Shown piece after piece: positions 5,869-6,862 of a DNA stretch of 6,862 nucleotides. The notes beneath the pieces were generated by a model. The model saw only the letters and a program-made list of their open reading frames with translations, searched no databases and was not told the origin of the DNA. Location of the stretch: NCBI GenBank assembly GCA_035526665.1, contig DATLBY010000294.1, positions 1 through 6,862 on the forward strand, in the 5' to 3' direction. Both the position numbers and the translations under genes were made by a program. Position 1 is the first letter of the stretch; the number at the start of each line of letters is the position of its first letter. Source of the DNA: DATLBY01 sp035526665. GTDB taxonomy: Bacteria; Acidobacteriota; Terriglobia; Bryobacterales; Bryobacteraceae.

Positions 5869-6256
5869 GCTTCTTGCTCCAGCTGGCGGTGATGCGCGAT
5901 TGAATACCGCCACGGGGTGTGAATTCACCGATGACGGTGGCCGATACCGGCCGGCAAGCGGCGACAACATCGCGGAGGAACTTGTTCACGACGTTCTCAT
6001 AGAAGATCCCGAGATTGCGATACTCGAGCTCGTACATTTTGAGCGATTTCAGCTCGAGGCACAGCTTGTCGGGGACATACTTTAAGGTAATCTTCCCGAA
6101 GTCCGGAAGGCCGGTTTTTGGACAAACGGAGGTGAACTCGGGAATGACGATCTCAATCTCATAGCCGGGATACTGGTTTGGCCACGTTTCTATTGCCGGG
6201 AGATTGGTATTTACGCCGGAAACCGCGTGCTGATCAGTGTATGCCTTCTTCTTCAT
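5858..6256 (-). CDS. queF: NADPH-dependent 7-cyano-7-deazaguanine reductase (preQ1 synthase)
   Basis: QueF reduces the nitrile preQ0 to the amine preQ1, the last step before insertion into tRNA during queuosine synthesis. It is a cytoplasmic tunnelling-fold (T-fold) enzyme. The protein has 132 residues, which fits the short, single-domain type I (Bacillus-like) form. The catalytic cysteine is Cys45 in FTSVCPKTGLPDFG (41-54), which also supplies the proton-relay Asp52. The QueF-specific motif with substrate-binding Glu appears as LELKSLKMYELEYRNLG (67-83). FYENVVN (85-91) and EFTPRGGI (111-118) are conserved further on. Its ATG overlaps the upstream gene's TGA (ATGA, 6253-6256), with AGGA just before it, which suggests translational coupling. 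No preQ1 riboswitch is seen before it, and none would be expected within an operon. GTP cyclohydrolase FolE shares the fold but lacks the LKSLKMY motif. Confidence 0.95.
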   Translation of the reverse strand: MKKKAYTDQHAVSGVNTNLPAIETWPNQYPGYEIEIVIPEFTSVCPKTGLPDFGKITLKYVPDKLCLELKSLKMYELEYRNLGIFYENVVNKFLRDVVAACRPVSATVIGEFTPRGGIQSRITASWSKKRGR

Positions 6257-6862
6257 TTCCTATCTACCAGCGCCTTGCAAAGGTGATCCAGGAAGAGGCC
6301 TACATCGGTCACTACGCCGACCGCCTGCCCCGTCCCCCGGTCACTGACCTTGGTGGCGACCGCGGGATTGATGTCCACGCAGACGATTTTCACCCAGCTG
6401 GGAAGCATGTTGCCAATAGCGATGGAATGCAGCATGGAGCCGAGGCACAGCACGAGCCCCGCTCCCTTCAGATGCTCGGCGCATAAATCCTGGGCTACGT
6501 TCATGTCGGTAACCGTGTCGGGCAAGGGACCATCGTCCCGCAGGCTCCCTGCCAGCACATATGGCACATTGTTCTGGACGCACTCATACATGATGCCGCT
6601 GCGCAGCCTTCCCATCCGGACAGCTCCGCGAATATCACCGCAATGGTTGATGGCGTTGATGGCGCGCATATGATTGCGGTGACCGTGCTCTTCCTGGCGG
6701 CCGTCGGACTGGCGCACCCCCAGAGAAGTTCCGAGAAGCGCGTTCTCAATATCGTGCACACCGAGCGCATTTCCGCTCAACACCGCGTGGACTTTCCCGT
6801 TACGAATCAGCTCCGCCAGGGGCGGGGCTCCCCCGGTGTGGACAACGACGGGACCGGCCACT
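6253..6862 (-). CDS. LOR/SDH-domain protein, ornithine cyclodeaminase-like (TIGR00300 type), C-terminal part
   Basis: The last 202 codons of a gene whose 5' part lies beyond the right edge. The first visible codon, GTG at 6861, is internal and not a start. The fragment matches the C-terminal domain of the TIGR00300 (LOR/SDH) family. Landmarks are GPVVVHTGG, GNALGVHDIE, GTSLGV, HRNHMRAIN, SGIMYEC, AGSLRDDGPLPD, MLHSIAIGNMLPS, CVDINPAV and VTDVGLF. Members include archaeal-type ornithine cyclodeaminase and the C-terminal part of cyanobacterial AgrE/ArgZ. They use NAD and make proline from ornithine; the lysine-ketoglutarate reductase/saccharopine link is only by shared domain name. Whether this copy also has an arginine dihydrolase domain cannot be seen. 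It is translationally coupled to queF by an ATGA overlap and is probably the first or an early gene of the operon. Confidence 0.87.
   Translation of the reverse strand, partial: VAGPVVVHTGGAPPLAELIRNGKVHAVLSGNALGVHDIENALLGTSLGVRQSDGRQEEHGHRNHMRAINAINHCGDIRGAVRMGRLRSGIMYECVQNNVPYVLAGSLRDDGPLPDTVTDMNVAQDLCAEHLKGAGLVLCLGSMLHSIAIGNMLPSWVKIVCVDINPAVATKVSDRGTGQAVGVVTDVGLFLDHLCKALVDRK

Noticed and set aside
5869..5970. Methyltransferase start at the ATG at 5970
   Set aside because: It would overlap queF by 113 bp. The extra residues are a shadow of the conserved queF C-terminus and show no domain; the GTG at 5868 gives a usual short operon overlap.
6859..6861. Apparent start codon of the LOR/SDH protein at the window edge
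   Set aside because: The GTG encodes an internal Val in the family's conserved VAGPVVVHTGG segment; the family has about 200 more residues upstream.
1..6862. Mobile elements, CRISPR arrays, toxin-antitoxin or defence islands, tRNA or rRNA
   Set aside because: No transposase or integrase domains, direct-repeat arrays, terminal inverted repeats or tRNA cloverleaf sequences were seen on either strand.

Overview
The window reads as ordinary, densely packed bacterial chromosome. It holds five well-recognised enzyme genes or gene fragments, one carbohydrate-type methyltransferase, one lysozyme-fold protein, and two small genes of unknown function. Codon use is evenly GC-rich. No tRNA, rRNA, insertion sequence, CRISPR array or integrase is visible. 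The methyltransferase N-terminal domain, the LOR/SDH protein and the 57-residue membrane protein look to me like those of Acidobacteriota (Solibacter/Bryobacter type). That placement comes from memory of the families, not from a search.

Left part (1-2741): thiE (thiamine-phosphate synthase, cut by the window edge) lies downstream of a PIG-L/LmbE-type deacetylase gene on the minus strand. Across a 78-bp gap, ilvD (dihydroxy-acid dehydratase, branched-chain amino acid synthesis) runs on the plus strand. Its 3' end overlaps by 8 bp a convergent minus-strand gene for a 57-residue two-helix membrane protein with a strong Shine-Dalgarno sequence.

Middle (2908-3748): about 335 bp without a gene holds several inverted repeats, some with overlapping arms. 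It separates the small membrane-protein gene from a divergent plus-strand gene for a 145-residue acidic protein that I do not recognise. That gene has a good ribosome binding site and ends in a clear intrinsic terminator, so it is probably transcribed alone. This stretch is the least explained part of the window.

Right part (3750-6862): a plus-strand gene for a soluble-lytic-transglycosylase-like protein ends 4 bp from a convergent minus-strand operon. In transcription order the operon is an LOR/SDH-domain protein (ornithine cyclodeaminase-like, 5' part beyond the window), queF (preQ1 synthase, queuosine pathway), and a coiled-coil plus SAM-methyltransferase protein. The three genes overlap one another (4-bp ATGA and 11-bp overlaps), which suggests translational coupling. 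No known pathway links their products.

I do not see a clear new defence or mobile system. The candidates worth a second look are the orphan 145-residue gene with its structured upstream region, the Cys-rich lysozyme-like protein without a visible signal peptide, and the unusual queF operon.
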